Below the pieces are notes generated by a model, which saw only the letters and a program-made list of their open reading frames with translations, had not been told where the DNA came from and did no database searches. Positions 31,044-42,219 of a stretch of DNA of 64,000 bases are shown here, one piece after another. The translations under genes were made by a program, and so were the position numbers. The stretch comes from Paramyrothecium sp. XJ0827 (lineage: Eukaryota; Ascomycota; Sordariomycetes; Hypocreales; Stachybotryaceae), in assembly GCA_020881915.1 (NCBI GenBank), contig JAJFPB010000011.1, positions 372,001-436,000 on the forward strand. The letters run 5' to 3'. Each line of letters starts with the position of its first letter. The first letter of the stretch is position 1.

Positions 31044-32262
31044 TCTGAAAACTTTAAACTCTGCCATCCGCTGTAGCTGTATCTTTAGCAAACTGAATGG
31101 TAAATGGTACTCTCTTAATAGCCAAATATTCACATGCCAGGTGCTCTCACCCGAGGGGATAAGTAAGGTTCCTCGGAAAGTTCCTTATTAATGCAAAAAC
31201 CCTGAGCCTTCATTGTAGGAATGTCTCTCCTCTTCCACAACCTAAGTCGCTCGAGTCTAGAATGCTCTAGCTTGGTTCGAGGACACTTTGGAGACCATAA
31301 ACATTACCAATGTAAGGGTAAGAGCCTCATCGCGCTGTCGGCTTGAACTAGACCCTTCATGTGATTGTCACATATGCTGGATAATGCTAGGCTGGTATGA
31401 CTGACAGTCCTGTCAGCCTCTGAATCTCCCGGCTGCTTAAACTCATAGTAGGGTTTTATATATGTCAGAGTTGAATGGCAATATTGGCAGATAGCTTGGC
31501 TCTGCTGCATAGTCCTGAAACTGACAGATGTGTGGTCTTTCGGCCATGGAACTATATACAGTTTCAATAGCAAATGCCAGTCGAGTCGACTAAAGTGATT
31601 CATGAGCAGAGAAGACTACAGCCTTTCTTCAGCTGATTTTGAATTGGTCTGGATTCCTAAATATAGCAATAACCCCAATAAAGTCGCTGTGGCATTCCAG
31701 CCGAATAACTTGGGACAACCTAACAAACAAGAAGGCAGAAATACAATAATTCACTGGAAGTATAGGAAGACCTGGAAATAATAGAGTTGATGCTTGCAAG
31801 GGAAATGGGAGGGGGGGGTGGAAGCTTTAGCTCCACTGCAGATAATAGATCAGGAATTTACCTGCCGAGGAAATCAACAGGTAAGGTAGTTCAACGCTAC
31901 CTAAGTATTGAAAGTACTTGTACTTAAGGTAGGAATGTCTTCTATAAAAGCTAATATGAGGCCAGATAAACTTTAGCCTATGGATGGAATGTAAAGTATT
32001 ATGCTCTAAAGCCAATATCTCGGGCCTCGTTACCAAAAGTACGAGGCAAAGAGTTTAATCAAAATGCAACCTCCGAGCACTTCACTTCACTGGCCCATCA
32101 TTCGTAGGGTTTAGCCATGATTTTCACCACCGGAAGATCAGAAAGCATTTGATAAGTGGCGCAGATTTGCTCATCTCTCTATTTAGTCCAGCCACATGAT
32201 TCTTACGCCCTTTTTTTTCCTCCTGCTACCACCTTTCTCATCTTTGGCAGGGCCAGATCGAA
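31044..32262. other. About 1.2 kb without a recognisable gene
   Basis: Short AT-leaning frames only; the longest is 99 codons on the minus strand (31603-31304) and I do not recognise it. A G-run lies at about 31811-31819. The last 100 bases should hold the promoter of the Tle1-like gene; a C/T-rich stretch (TTTTTTTTCCTCC) lies just upstream of its ATG. Confidence 0.4.
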
Positions 32263-33635
32263 ATGGCAACGACAAGAAGAGTTATCGTCCTATGCGACGG
32301 TACCTGGTGCGGTCGAGAAACGAAAACAAAGAGCAACATCAATATCCTTTCGCAAATGATTGGGATCGATTTGACCGCGAATCCTGCTGTCTCTACCTCG
32401 CCGACTGGCGATATTTGCGCCAGATATTTCGACGGGGTCGGTTTGGGTGGTGATTTCATCAACTATCTCTGGAACGGCGCTTTTGCGACCCAGGCGAAAA
32501 AGGAGTGTACTGAGGTTTATAACTTCATTGTACAGAACTTCACTTGGAATGTGAATGTGCACTCGGAGGTGTGGATGTTCGGGATTAGTAGGGGTGCCTA
32601 CATCGTTAGGTCGGTCGCCGGCATGATCAATAACTGTGGAATCATCCAAAACAGGGGGGACGCGGTGTTGATCAACCAGGTCTATGACCTCTATCGGAGC
32701 CCGCATCCCGTTCATCATCCTTCGTCACCCGAGATGGCCCAGTTCAGAAGAAATGTCAGTTATACGGTGCGGTCGCCGATTAAGTTCGTGGGCATATTCG
32801 ACACTGTTGGAAGTCGCGGCGTGCCGAGGCTGAACTATCACACCGGGTCTGGATTCGAGTGGCCCGAGTTCCATGACAACTTGGTATCGACCGCTGTGGA
32901 GAAGGTCTATCATGCCTTGGCAATGCATGACCGTTTTTGGGCATTTCAACCATGCCTAGCGTCGAGAGATCCAAGCCATGCCGGCGATCCAGCTCTTTCT
33001 GCTCTCGAGATACACCAAACGTGGTTCCCGGGCTGTCATTACGACCTCGCTAGACAGGAATTCCAGTTCCTCCGGGAAGGAGGTACGCGCTAGAAAAAAT
33101 CATTTTCCCTATACTTAATATAATCAGCAATACTGTGTATCCCAACGAAAAGCTCGCAGATTTGGTCTTGCTGTGGATGCTTCAAGAAATACGAGCAAAA
33201 GGAGGGAGGACTATTGTCCGTCAGGACATGGCAGGCAACCCTTCCAGCATCGCGGCAGTAATACACAACATCCAGACAGGCATCATAATGAACAGCAACG
33301 GAAGTGGCGACGTGTATGGCAATATCCTCAGCTACCTTCCCGGTGGGAGGCCCTTCTCCGCTCCGCTAGCCTGGTGGAAGAACCTTAACAAGACCGCATA
33401 CGCTATCCTGTTTGAACCAGTGGACAGGTCGATACCCGACCCGGGTATCGATAATGGGAATATCTCCCATGTGTGGAATGAGGTCTATCACTATATGAAT
33501 GCCGACAATAGCATTGGAAGGAATATCATTGAAGGAATTGCTGGTGTCCAACAGTCGCGATATCCGTCGCGGACTTATCAGAAATATATCACGTACATGG
33601 CGGCGGTTGGACAGCCACCGGTTGGACCACCCTAG
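32263..33635 (+). pseudogene. DUF2235 / Tle1-like alpha/beta hydrolase, one frameshift
   Basis: The N-terminal frame (32263-33093) shows VIVLCDGTWCGRETKTKSNI, the nucleophile elbow FGISRGAYIVRSVAGMI (Ser about 109), the acid motif VGIFDTVGSRG (about 179) and the histidine motif WFPGCHYDLARQE (about 259). This is the catalytic domain shared with Tle1 phospholipases (PF09994). After LREGG the frame is lost; one base over, RYALEKIIFPILNIISNTVY continues straight into the second frame (33135-33635, PNEKLADLVLLWMLQEIRAK to the TAG). So a single-base slip near 33075 breaks an otherwise complete gene of about 457 codons. Fungal members are cytosolic and their substrates are unknown. A sequencing error is possible. 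Confidence 0.8.
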
Positions 33636-34024
33636 AGAACGGCGACTTTACAGACTGCCGGTCTTTGGCAGATGCCCTCATTTAGCAAAGTAAAATGTAT
33701 GACGAGGTTATGGGGAGTCGCGAGTCAAACGCGCATGGCGGGCGCGCTTTGGAGGGTTCCTGTCTGGATTCTTGAGTGAATGAAGGAGGTCGGGCAAGAG
33801 GAAATGGAACTTACTCATTGTCGGCCTTTCTGGCCAAGTCCTGCTATGAGGTAAGGTGATGGATTATAACGTACACGCCATCTGATGCATGTGCGAATCT
33901 CATATCAGCTATGGGCGAGTTCAGTTCAGTTCAGTTCTATTCCTACTCGGTTGTAGCCGCTAGATACATAAGCAGCCATGCCCGGCTAGCGGGGTTGGCT
34001 ATGGCAGTCTACGGTTGGTTGGTA
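33636..34024. other. Gap between the hydrolase gene and the LINE
   Basis: No gene is seen. TTCAG units are repeated at 33920-33937 (GTTCAGTTCAGTTCAGTTC). Confidence 0.4.
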
Positions 34025-34274
34025 TTTTGTTACGCCCGGAGGGAAGTCCCCATAGGGCCCTGACACTGCCTAATTGACAATCTGGTTCGTTTGGTACGTG
34101 GCACCCCAAGCCCAACAGATAATCGTCGCACCACTTTGTAAGCCAACCTCGTCGCTCTTGACTCCATGACAGGCTTGCTTGAAGGCCAAGTTCTTCAAGT
34201 GTTCAGCATCCTATTCTCAGCAACTGAAGCACGTTCTGCCACAACCGAGGCTGTTTTGTTAGTATAGTCGCATG

Positions 34275-37200
34275 TTAAAGATCCCCGCCCTGAGTGACTC
34301 TGGTCGATTCCAGTCTTTTCGTCGCAGTTGCAAATCTGATCGTCGCACGCACTGCCTGCATGTTTGGCTCCCATCTGTCGTCATCCGATGCAGCTTTTCC
34401 TCCCAAAAAGAAAGACAGATTCCCAATCTTTGCTCGTGAGCACTTGAGCAGGATTTCCCGTTGTGCCGTCCAATTCTTGCACCGGAAAAGAAAGTGTTCT
34501 ACCGTCTCTGTCGCTTGTCCACAATCGCACAGACCCGAATCGGTTGCTCCTATCCTGTGGAGATAACTGTTCAGTCGAATCATGCCGGTGCGGAGCTGCA
34601 CCAGCACACCTGATTCTTCTCTTTTCAACTAGTCGTATATCGCACGGGTATGCCTGCCCGGCAGCGCCTTGTCGATTCGTTTCGAGTACCTTCCAACGCT
34701 ATCCGGTAGTTGTTCGCGTGCTCGTTCTTGGGCGAGAGCTAGCCGGAGCGTTGTGGTCCTTGCCTGGTACAACGAAACGTCCGCCTCGCATCCCACCTCT
34801 GTCGCTCGCTTCGCTGCTTCTTTGGCCAATTGCCTCACTACCAGCCCGTCTTCATTGGCCGGTATCCATACCAGTCTGACGGAACAGCCTCTCTTCTCAA
34901 GTTGCTTCACTTGGTCATATATCCCACGAATAGTGCATTGTCCAGACTGCTGCCGAGGTCGCCTGATCGCTGCCACTACCGAGCGGTTGCTTGCCGCGAT
35001 CGTCACGTCCTGAAGGATAAGGCTTGGCGGTATAGATTTGAGCGCTGTCGCTATTGCTCCTAGCTCCCCGGTGTAGGGGTTTTGCTCGCTGCTAGACCCT
35101 GCAGCGACGGAGCAGGTGGCGAGGATGTTGCCTGTGTCTCCACGCGTCGTGTCGCAGACAACACCCCCCATACCTATCCTGCCGTTCCTCTGCGAGCTAG
35201 CCGTTGCTATAATGATGCCTTGTACGTCATTTGGTGTCTGGACCGTGCGTGCAAAGTCATTTTCATCCAGCACATGGATGCGGTCCGTCCATGGTCGTAA
35301 TGCATACTCGTGAATGACTTCCATTCGCTCCTTGGACACTTCAGCCACCATCGTGGCAATGCTTTGCATCGGCGAGAGGTACCGCTTGCTTGCTTTGTTC
35401 CTCAGTGCTGCCAGCGGATGTGTTTGCGGCAACGTTCGCAGGTTGACGCAGAGCCTCGTCGCAGCCCGCTTGTGTCGTTCCCCTACCGCGTGGATGCTAG
35501 CCTCGGCCTCGGCCACAGCGGTTGCCACGGTCCGGAACGCCCCTGTGATGGCCTGTGCACCAATTCGCTGGGCTTTGTTTAACCAGCCAGTTTCCGTCGC
35601 CCGACGCGCGTGCGTCCAAACATTCGACGCATAGTCCATCGCCGGGGCGACAGTCGCCATGAACAACTGTCTCGCTACCCTCGGTGAGAGCAGCTTTAGC
35701 CTCCTCAAGGCCATGGCAGCGGCGAGCCCCTTCGCGGCTGCGCTGGCCATTTGTTTCTGGTACCGCAAACCGGAGTCCATGATCACCCCCAGAATCTTTG
35801 CGCTGGCTTTGGGTTTGACTTCCCTGCCCTTGATCCAGAACGGCTCGTCGCTGCTACGCGCACTGGCGCGCGTGAAGTGGACGACCGTCGTCTTGTCCGC
35901 TACGAAGGTCGCGCCACTGCGCGTTTCCCAATCGAGTGCTTCATCAATGATTGACTGGATGCCGGCCCGGTTCGCCTCCGCGGTCGGGCCGGTCACCCAA
36001 GCCGAGTAGTCGTCAATGAATGCGATTGATCCGCCTGCCGCCTTAATCCTCCGCTGCACCAGGTCTGCGTTGAAGAACAAGAACAGCACCGGCGACAACG
36101 GCGACCCCTGTGGGAGACCAGCTTGTGGTAAGTCGCGCAGTTCCGACGTGTGCCCGTTCACGACGATCCTAGCCGTCCTAGCAGAGCAGAAGGCGTCGAC
36201 CCATCTGACCACCTGGTCTGGTATCCCTCTGGCTTTCATCCTTTCCAGCAACCGTTCCTTGCACACTCCATTGTACGCGCCTTTGACGTCGAAGCTGATC
36301 AGGCTTAGCACTTTTCGGGCTCTCCACGCCTTGTAGATTTGCTCCTGCAAGAGAAGGAGCGCTTGCTCGGCCGACCGTCGCTTTCGCGCACCAAAGTGGT
36401 TCGCAGGTAGCAGCCCGTAAGCCTCCACCGCATACGAAATGCGCTCCGCGACGACCGCTTCCAGGATCTTGCCCAGCGTGGACAGAAGCGATATAGGTCG
36501 CCACGCCTTCGCCTCCCTGTAGTCTCCTTTTTCCGGTTTCTTTAGCGGGATAATCTTTGCTGTCCGCCACTGATGGGGCACGACGCCATCTCGGAGCGAC
36601 GCCTGGAAGAGCGCCAGAACGCGATGCTTCACTACTGGCCAGAGCTGTTTCCACACCATCGCCGGCAGGCCATCGGTTCCGGGCGCTTTCCACGGCTTCG
36701 CTGCCATGACCTTGACTTCGACCTCTTCCAGAGTCAGAGCCGGCATGGCTACTGCTCGCCGATGTGGACGCACCCCTTCCTCTTCGATTCTCGCCGGTAG
36801 TGGGGGGAAGAACGAGTCGAGCAGATGTTCTGCTTGTTCCACCCTATTTCTGGTCATGGTTCCACTACCTTTCCTCAGTAGCGGCACCTTGTCACTCATG
36901 GCATCCCTGCCAGGGTCAAGATACTTGGCTTCCTTCCAGATGTTAATATCTTCGGCCAGAAAGTCTTCCCAATGTGCCTTCCTCTGTCTCCGTATGGCGT
37001 CGTGATATTCCTTGGCTGCTTCCTTGGCTCGCCGTTCCAGATCCGGGCATTTGCGCGCCGCCCGCCGTTGCGACCTAGCCTGGTTTCGCCAGAACGTATA
37101 CGACCGTCGTAGTTGTGTTAGATCCATCGTCCACCAGCGCTTGGCGTACGGCATAGGTTCTGATCGAGGCGTGAGATCATCGATGGCCTCTAAGACCACA

Positions 37201-38060
37201 CCCATGAGCTGGTCGGTCTGTGCTTGCACATCGGCTGTCCACGAGAGCTCCCTGAGGCCCTCGTCCACTCTTGCTCTGATGAGATTCCAAGGAGCGTTCT
37301 TGAACATCAGTCTTGGCGTCGTGACCCGCTCGGGTAGCGCTACATCGAAGGTCGTATGGATAGCCCGATGGTCCGACCCGTGATCCGTCGGGTGCGGGAT
37401 GCATGTTATCATCTCGTCCGCCAGCGCCGAGGTCGCCAATATCAGGTCGATGGTGCTTTCGTGGTCCGGACCCTCCCACGTCCTCGTACCCCTCGGAAGC
37501 AGGCTACGAAGACCGTGCTCATTCATTAGGTCTATGATGGGTTCAGCCTCACCTTGTCTCCTAGTCGAGACGTCGTCCCCAGTCCAAAGCAGGTCGTGAC
37601 GATTGAAGTCCCCCACCAGAACCACATCTGTGCGTCTACCTGTACCGTCACGAAATGACCGGATCAGGTCGTGCAATAACCCCGTGGCTGAGACCAGCAT
37701 CTCAACGCTCCTTCCTTGCACATATACCGACACAACCAGGACGTCTCTCTCCGGAAGTCGAAGCACGGCCGCCGTGAGGTCCGCCGATGGTATCGGCAGT
37801 TGTTCTGCATCAATGTCGCTTCGTATCCAAATCATGCTTCGAATCGGCCCGAGCGCATCATATCTCCTCGTAGGTATCATTTTCGTCCAATTGTTGTGCC
37901 ACATCGGGCTCGTGACCACCTTGTCGTTCACCAGCCTCGCATACGGTTCGGAGACCGCCAAAACCCCGTAGTCTTTGAGTGTGTCGTCGTTCATCAAGCT
38001 TTGCTGAACCAATTCTCGCTTTCGCACATTAAGTTGTAAGATGCTCAAACTCTTACTCAT
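34275..38060 (-). pseudogene. LINE ORF2: endonuclease - reverse transcriptase - RNase H-like - zinc motif
   Basis: The start is ATG 38060 (MSKSLSILQLNVRKRE). The endonuclease shows VLAVSEPYA, VVLVGDFNRHDLLWTGDD, STIDLILAT and HGSDHRAI. The reverse transcriptase shows APGTDGLPAMVWKQ, ISLLSTLGKILEAVVAERIS, SLISFDVKGAYNGV, LPQGSPLSPVLF and the active site SIAFIDDYSAW. An RNase H-like region follows (IGMGGVVCD, GELGAIATAL), but the usual catalytic Asp positions read as ATASSQ and IAASNR. A single TAG at 34629-34631 precedes an in-frame continuation (LKREESGVLVQLRTG) ending in the Cys-His motif CDCGQATETVEHFLFRC, so the natural end is 34275. With this amber codon the protein would lose its tail. 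Confidence 0.85.
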
Positions 38061-39361
38061 CGCTGCGAGTGTTCCGCATGCGACAGTTTCGGCCGAGCGA
38101 CTCGTGGGGCCCACCGCATGGTACGCATCTCGGCTCCGCCTCTTGGCACTCCTTGCGTTGATGTCCCGGCATCGCACATCTCCCGCAAAGTTGCGAGTTC
38201 TTGCATTGGAACGATTTGTGACCGATCGCCTGGCAGTTGTAGCACTGCACGACCCCCGTGCGTCGCTCAAACACGTTCGTTGTGGCCGATTCACCCGCCA
38301 GGTCAAAGTAGTGGCCGTCCATGAGCCGTCTCGCGTCGTTTTCCTTTGTGACGTAGATCACCATCGACCCGTAGGCCTTCCCCGATTGTTTGTTGCTCAG
38401 CCAAGACATCTTGGCGATCCTGACCCTGTTTTCTGCACCAAGCGCCTCGGCAGCCCCCGGCAACACGTTCCCCTCTGCATCCAGCACCATGCTCCTGTTC
38501 GCATTGTCCACCTTCACTGGGTAGAGCTGATCCCTCATGACTCTCGCACCCACGACGGCTGTCTTCTGTGCAGCCTCCTTGACTTGCTTCAGTTCGTTTT
38601 CGTCTCTGCAGATTACCTTGATGCGCTCCGTAGCCCGAGCGTCCCTCACCACCGCCGCGCACCGCCAAGTTGCCTGGCCATCCTTGGCCCTCATCTCTCT
38701 TCGATGGCTTGCCGGACTGCTCCCACCTGGACATGATCTCTATTCGCTTCTTCCACTCGCGACGTGTCGATCGTGCAATAGAGCGAACCTGTACAGGGGC
38801 GGTCGCTGCCTTGCTGGGCGTCACGGTTGCGGGCTGGGATGGCTGTGGCGACCGCGCCACATCGGCGAAAGATCGCGGCGGGGTAATGGGCGCGCTCGCG
38901 GTGACGGCTTCAAGTTTCTCGTGCAGTCGCTTCAGCTCCAAGCCCATATGCTGTTTGGAGTCCTCCAGCGCAAGCTTTAAGTCCTGGATCAAATTTTTCT
39001 GCTCCTCGGACGCCACTTTCAGGTCTCGGATAGTCTCCTGCTGGCTGCGAATGATTTCGCCCTGCGCTTGGATCATTTGTTTGAGCCCCGCGAACTCGGC
39101 GCGGCAGTCGCCCAGGAGCTCCGAAACTTGCTGGAGCGTCGCGCTTCCGTCGCCACCATCGCTGCCTCCATTTCTCGCGTCGGCCGAGCAGTCGTCCTCT
39201 TTCGCCAGTGTCGCTTTCGCAGTCGTTCGTGCCGCATACCGGCTGCTCCTGCCCGATTCATTCCCCGAATCGTCGATTTTCCGCTTCACGACCCGCCGCC
39301 CCGCAGGCGTCAGGCTACCCCGCAGCCCCACCACGTTCCCCGCATCTGCGGCCAAGCTCAT
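38053..39361 (-). pseudogene. LINE ORF1 (Gag-like) with one frameshift
   Basis: The start is MSLAADAGNVVGLRGSL (39361). A long coiled coil follows (LLGDCRAEFAGLKQMIQAQG to LKRLHEKLEAV). Near 38785 the frame slips by one base; the continuing frame reads LYCTIDTSRVEEANRDHVQV and runs to TAA 38053-38055. It contains QLYPVKVDNANRS, an esterase-free Gag core, and three CCHC knuckles: CYNCQAIGHKSFQC, CGRCAMPGHQRKEC and CVPCGGPHESLGRNC. ORF1 proteins bind the element RNA. The stop overlaps the ATG of ORF2 (ATGAGTAA), suggesting coupled translation. Confidence 0.8.
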
Positions 39362-39426
39362 CTTGCGAACTGGCCCACAACAACACAATTCTTTCTGATT
39401 GAAATCGTAATAGAGGTTTTGAGATA

Positions 39427-41285
39427 ACGTACATGCATAACGAATGTCCCAACATAACGAATGTCCCAAAAATCCCTCAATCTCCATCCTAACCATTTGA
39501 TCAATTGATTCTCAACAATTCAAGATGCCAAACTCCAATAATGAGGCTGATATTATTCTTGCACTTCAAGCACTCCAATCTAACCCAAAATTAAGCGTGC
39601 GACGCGTTGCAGATATCTACGGTGTTTGCAGAAAGAAGCTCGGCCGTCGTCAGCAAGGCATGCCTTCTCGACGCAATATCATGGCTAATTTACGTAAACT
39701 ATCTGATCTTGAGGAGCAGACGATAGTTCAATATATCCTTGACCTAGATGCGCGAGGATTTCCCCCCCGGCTTTGTGGTGTTGAAGATATGGCCAATCGA
39801 CTGCTCGCTGAGCGAGAGATGCCTCCTGTTGGGCCACGCTGGGCCTCGAATTTTATTAAGCGGCAACCAGAGCTCAGAACGCGTTTTTTTCGCAGATATG
39901 ACTATCAGAGAGCCAAATGCGAAGATCCAATCGCGATAAACGCGTGGTTCTCGCTCGTGGAGAACATAATCGCGAAGTACGGCATAAGATCAGATGATCA
40001 GTACAACTTTGACGAGACTGGCTTTATGATGGGCGTGATTATGAGTGGTATGGTGGTTACAGGCGCAGAAAGGCGTGCAAACCCTAAAAAGGTTCAGCCC
40101 GGAAACCGTGAATGGGTTACAGTGATTGAATCGATCAATGCCGAAGGGTGGGCGCTGCCGCCGTTCATCATTGTTGCAGGCCAATATCACCTCTCTAGCT
40201 GGTATCGCGAAAGTAACCTCCCGGCCGATTGGGCTATTGCAACTACTAAAAATGGCTGGACCGACAACGAGACGGGCCTCGAGTGGCTAAAACACTTCAA
40301 TCGGCATACAATCAAAAGATCAAATGGTGCCTATCGTCTCCTGATCCTTGACGGGCATGAGAGCCACCATTCGGTCGCTTTTGAGGATTTCTGCAAGGAG
40401 AATAAGATTATTACGCTCTGCATGCCGCCTCATTCATCTCACCTACTCCAGCCACTAGATGTGGGCTGCTTTGGGCCGCTTAAGAAGGCTTATGGTCGAG
40501 AAATAGAGCATTTGATCAAGTGCTCTATAACACACATTTCCAAGACCGAGTTCTTTCCCGCCTTCTATGCCGCACACCAAGCCACAATGACTAATAACAT
40601 CATCCGGGGAGGGTTTAGAGGTGCCGGCCTTGCTCCTTTGGATGCGAACCATGTGATCTCGAAGCTTGATATTCGAGTACGAACTCCAACGCCTGCTATC
40701 GATGAGCCAGAGCTTCCTACTACTTGGACTTCAAGGACCCCAAAGACGGTTAGGGAAACCGAATCTCAGTCTGAATATATTGAAAGACGAATCAGAAGAC
40801 ATAAAAGCAGCTCTCCAGCATCAATTGTAGAGGCCTTGAAGTCTTTTTCCAAGGGAACAAAGGCAATTATCTATAGGATGGCATTACTAGAGGCTGAGGT
40901 TAAGGATCTTCGAGAGGCAAATGAGATACTAAGCCGGCGCCGGAGGGAAAAAAAGAAACGCTTACGCGATGGAGGGACGATGACTGTAGAAGAAGGTCAG
41001 GCATCAATTGATCAAATAGAGGTAAATACGCAGATAGTAGCTGAATCATCGAGGCGAGGTGGTCAGGGAAGGTCAGTGCAATTGAGGCCGAGGCGCTGTG
41101 GCATTTGCGGCAAAACAGGACATAATGCACGAACATGTAAGGCAGAGATAGAGGTCTCGGGGCAAGAGTATAGCGATAGTTTAAATTGATCAAATGGTTC
41201 GTTGTGTTTTTATGAAGGTATCTATCTCGAGGGTTGAGATTTTTGGAGCGTTCGCTATGTTGGAGCGTTCGCTATGCATGTACGT
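39427..41285 (+). mobile_element. pogo/Fot1-like element P1, intact
   Basis: 1859 bp between ACGTACATGCATAACGAA (39427) and ATGCATGTACGT (ending 41285), flanked by TA at 39425-39426 and 41286-41287. Each TIR carries two adjacent 17-bp boxes: CATAACGAATGTCCCAA twice on the left, and CATAGCGAACGCTCCAA twice on the right (read inward). One full transposase ORF lies inside. It could be mobile. Confidence 0.92.
39525..41189 (+). CDS. pogo/Fot1-like DDD transposase of P1 (554 aa)
   Basis: A single open frame from MPNSNNEADIILALQALQ. Residues 8-50 form a psq-type HTH and about 60-130 a CENP-B/Tc5-type HTH (LEEQTIVQYILDLDARGFP, FIKRQPELRTRFFRRYDYQR). The DDE_1 catalytic domain has NFDETGF (D163), LLILDGHESHHS (D276) and LLQPLDVGCFGPLKKAY (D312), a DDD triad. 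A coiled coil (about 450-490, LEAEVKDLREANEILSRRRR) and a zinc knuckle CGICGKTGHNARTC close the protein; the knuckle is an unusual but regular part of this family's tail. The enzyme cuts at TA via its TIR boxes. No stop or frameshift is seen, unlike the sister copies P2 and P3. Confidence 0.92.
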   Translation: MPNSNNEADIILALQALQSNPKLSVRRVADIYGVCRKKLGRRQQGMPSRRNIMANLRKLSDLEEQTIVQYILDLDARGFPPRLCGVEDMANRLLAEREMPPVGPRWASNFIKRQPELRTRFFRRYDYQRAKCEDPIAINAWFSLVENIIAKYGIRSDDQYNFDETGFMMGVIMSGMVVTGAERRANPKKVQPGNREWVTVIESINAEGWALPPFIIVAGQYHLSSWYRESNLPADWAIATTKNGWTDNETGLEWLKHFNRHTIKRSNGAYRLLILDGHESHHSVAFEDFCKENKIITLCMPPHSSHLLQPLDVGCFGPLKKAYGREIEHLIKCSITHISKTEFFPAFYAAHQATMTNNIIRGGFRGAGLAPLDANHVISKLDIRVRTPTPAIDEPELPTTWTSRTPKTVRETESQSEYIERRIRRHKSSSPASIVEALKSFSKGTKAIIYRMALLEAEVKDLREANEILSRRRREKKKRLRDGGTMTVEEGQASIDQIEVNTQIVAESSRRGGQGRSVQLRPRRCGICGKTGHNARTCKAEIEVSGQEYSDSLN

Positions 41286-41287
41286 TA

Positions 41288-41671
41288 ATTTTAATGAAAT
41301 GCCGAATTTTGTCCCTTAGGAGAGAGTAAAAGGGAGGGAACTAGCATTCGTGGCGTTCGCGTGTAATGAATTGCTCCAAGACATTGCATCAGAGCCAGTT
41401 CATAATAAACTCATTCATTTGCAAACGCCGGTTATGCTCCGTCATTCAGCTGTCAGATTCCTCGTACGAACGAAAATACTAGCAACCATCAAGCCAATCG
41501 CACGTCGCCGGAGCCCTCCCCCGTCGTCGCGAGTGTTCACATTTCGTCATTTCACTATCACCGAGCATTCTTGAAAGTACATTATTAAAAAAAAAAAAAA
41601 TTTGAGCTAAAGAATGGCCTACAAAAGGTATCTATGCTGACCATACATCGGTCCCTCATCTTTATCCATAT
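41288..41671. other. Promoter-side gap upstream of the Zn2Cys6 gene
   Basis: No gene is assigned. An A-run lies at 41588-41601. A 74-codon frame at 41350-41574 is probably chance. Confidence 0.4.
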
Positions 41672-42219
41672 ATGCCCACAATGTATCGACCGACCAACCA
41701 CCACCAGAAGTTTAAGCCAATTGCTCCTCGGCCACGATCCACCTCTCATTATCTAGGTGCCGTTTGCGACGTGCCTAAAAGAACCTCTACAAAAGCAGCA
41801 TGTAACCAGTGCCGCTCCCGCAAGACTAGAGTAAGCATTAGGACGGTTTTCAATGAGAATAGTACATAATCCTAATAAACAAGCAGTGTAATGCGCAGCG
41901 CCCAAGCTGTTCCGGATGCGTTAAACTGGGGAAGGAGTGTAAATACGCCACTGCTCCGTCCGAGTCGCACAACCAAGCAGTCAAGCGCAAATATCTGGAG
42001 CTACGGTCTTCGACGTCAATTTACCAACAGGTCTTCGAGATTCTTCAAAGTAGACCCCCCAAAGAAGGCGAGGTAATATTACGCCATATACAGAGCGGTG
42101 CGGATTCCGAGGCTGTCCTCAAGCGGGTCCGCGATGGAGATATGCTATTGCGGCTTTCTCTTCCGTCACGCGAAGGATGTTACAGCAAAATTTCTTCTAT
42201 TACATCTGCAGCCAATTAG
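41672..42219 (+). CDS. Short Zn2Cys6 transcription factor, truncated
   Basis: Two exons: 41672-41830 and 41887-42219, with a 56-nt intron (GTAAGC...AAGCAG). Splicing restores the binuclear zinc cluster ACNQCRSRKTR/CNAQRPSCSGCVKLGKECKY with CX2CX6CX6CX2CX6C spacing, a strong argument for this splice. After a basic linker (AVKRKYLELRSS), the conserved block IYQQVFEILQSRPPKEGEVI, LRHIQSGADSEAVLKRVRDG and DMLLRLSLPSRE follows, then an unrelated tail and stop; 163 residues in all. Full-length relatives are several hundred residues longer, so the 3' part is missing, perhaps lost when repeats such as piggyBac C (42369) arrived. It could still bind DNA. Confidence 0.72.

Larger units (their letters stand above)
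34025..39424 (-). mobile_element. Tad/I-like LINE, nearly full length
   Basis: Both ORFs, a 3' untranslated region (34274-34025, ending GGGCGTAACAAAATACC on the minus strand) and a short 5' leader are present on the minus strand. The 3' part matches the truncated tail at 14395-14668. The 5' end reaches about 39400, where pogo P1 begins at 39427. Exact ends and target duplications could not be fixed. No long poly-A tail is present. Confidence 0.8.

Noticed and set aside
33080..33134. An intron between the two DUF2235 frames (GTACGC...AATCAG)
   Set aside because: Splicing it does not restore the frame, while reading straight through one base over gives RYALEKIIFPILNIISNTVY, which continues the protein; a slip explains it better.
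38670..39398. 242-codon plus-strand frame opposite LINE ORF1
   Set aside because: Codon shadow of the GC-rich ORF1; the minus strand has the coiled coil and CCHC motifs.
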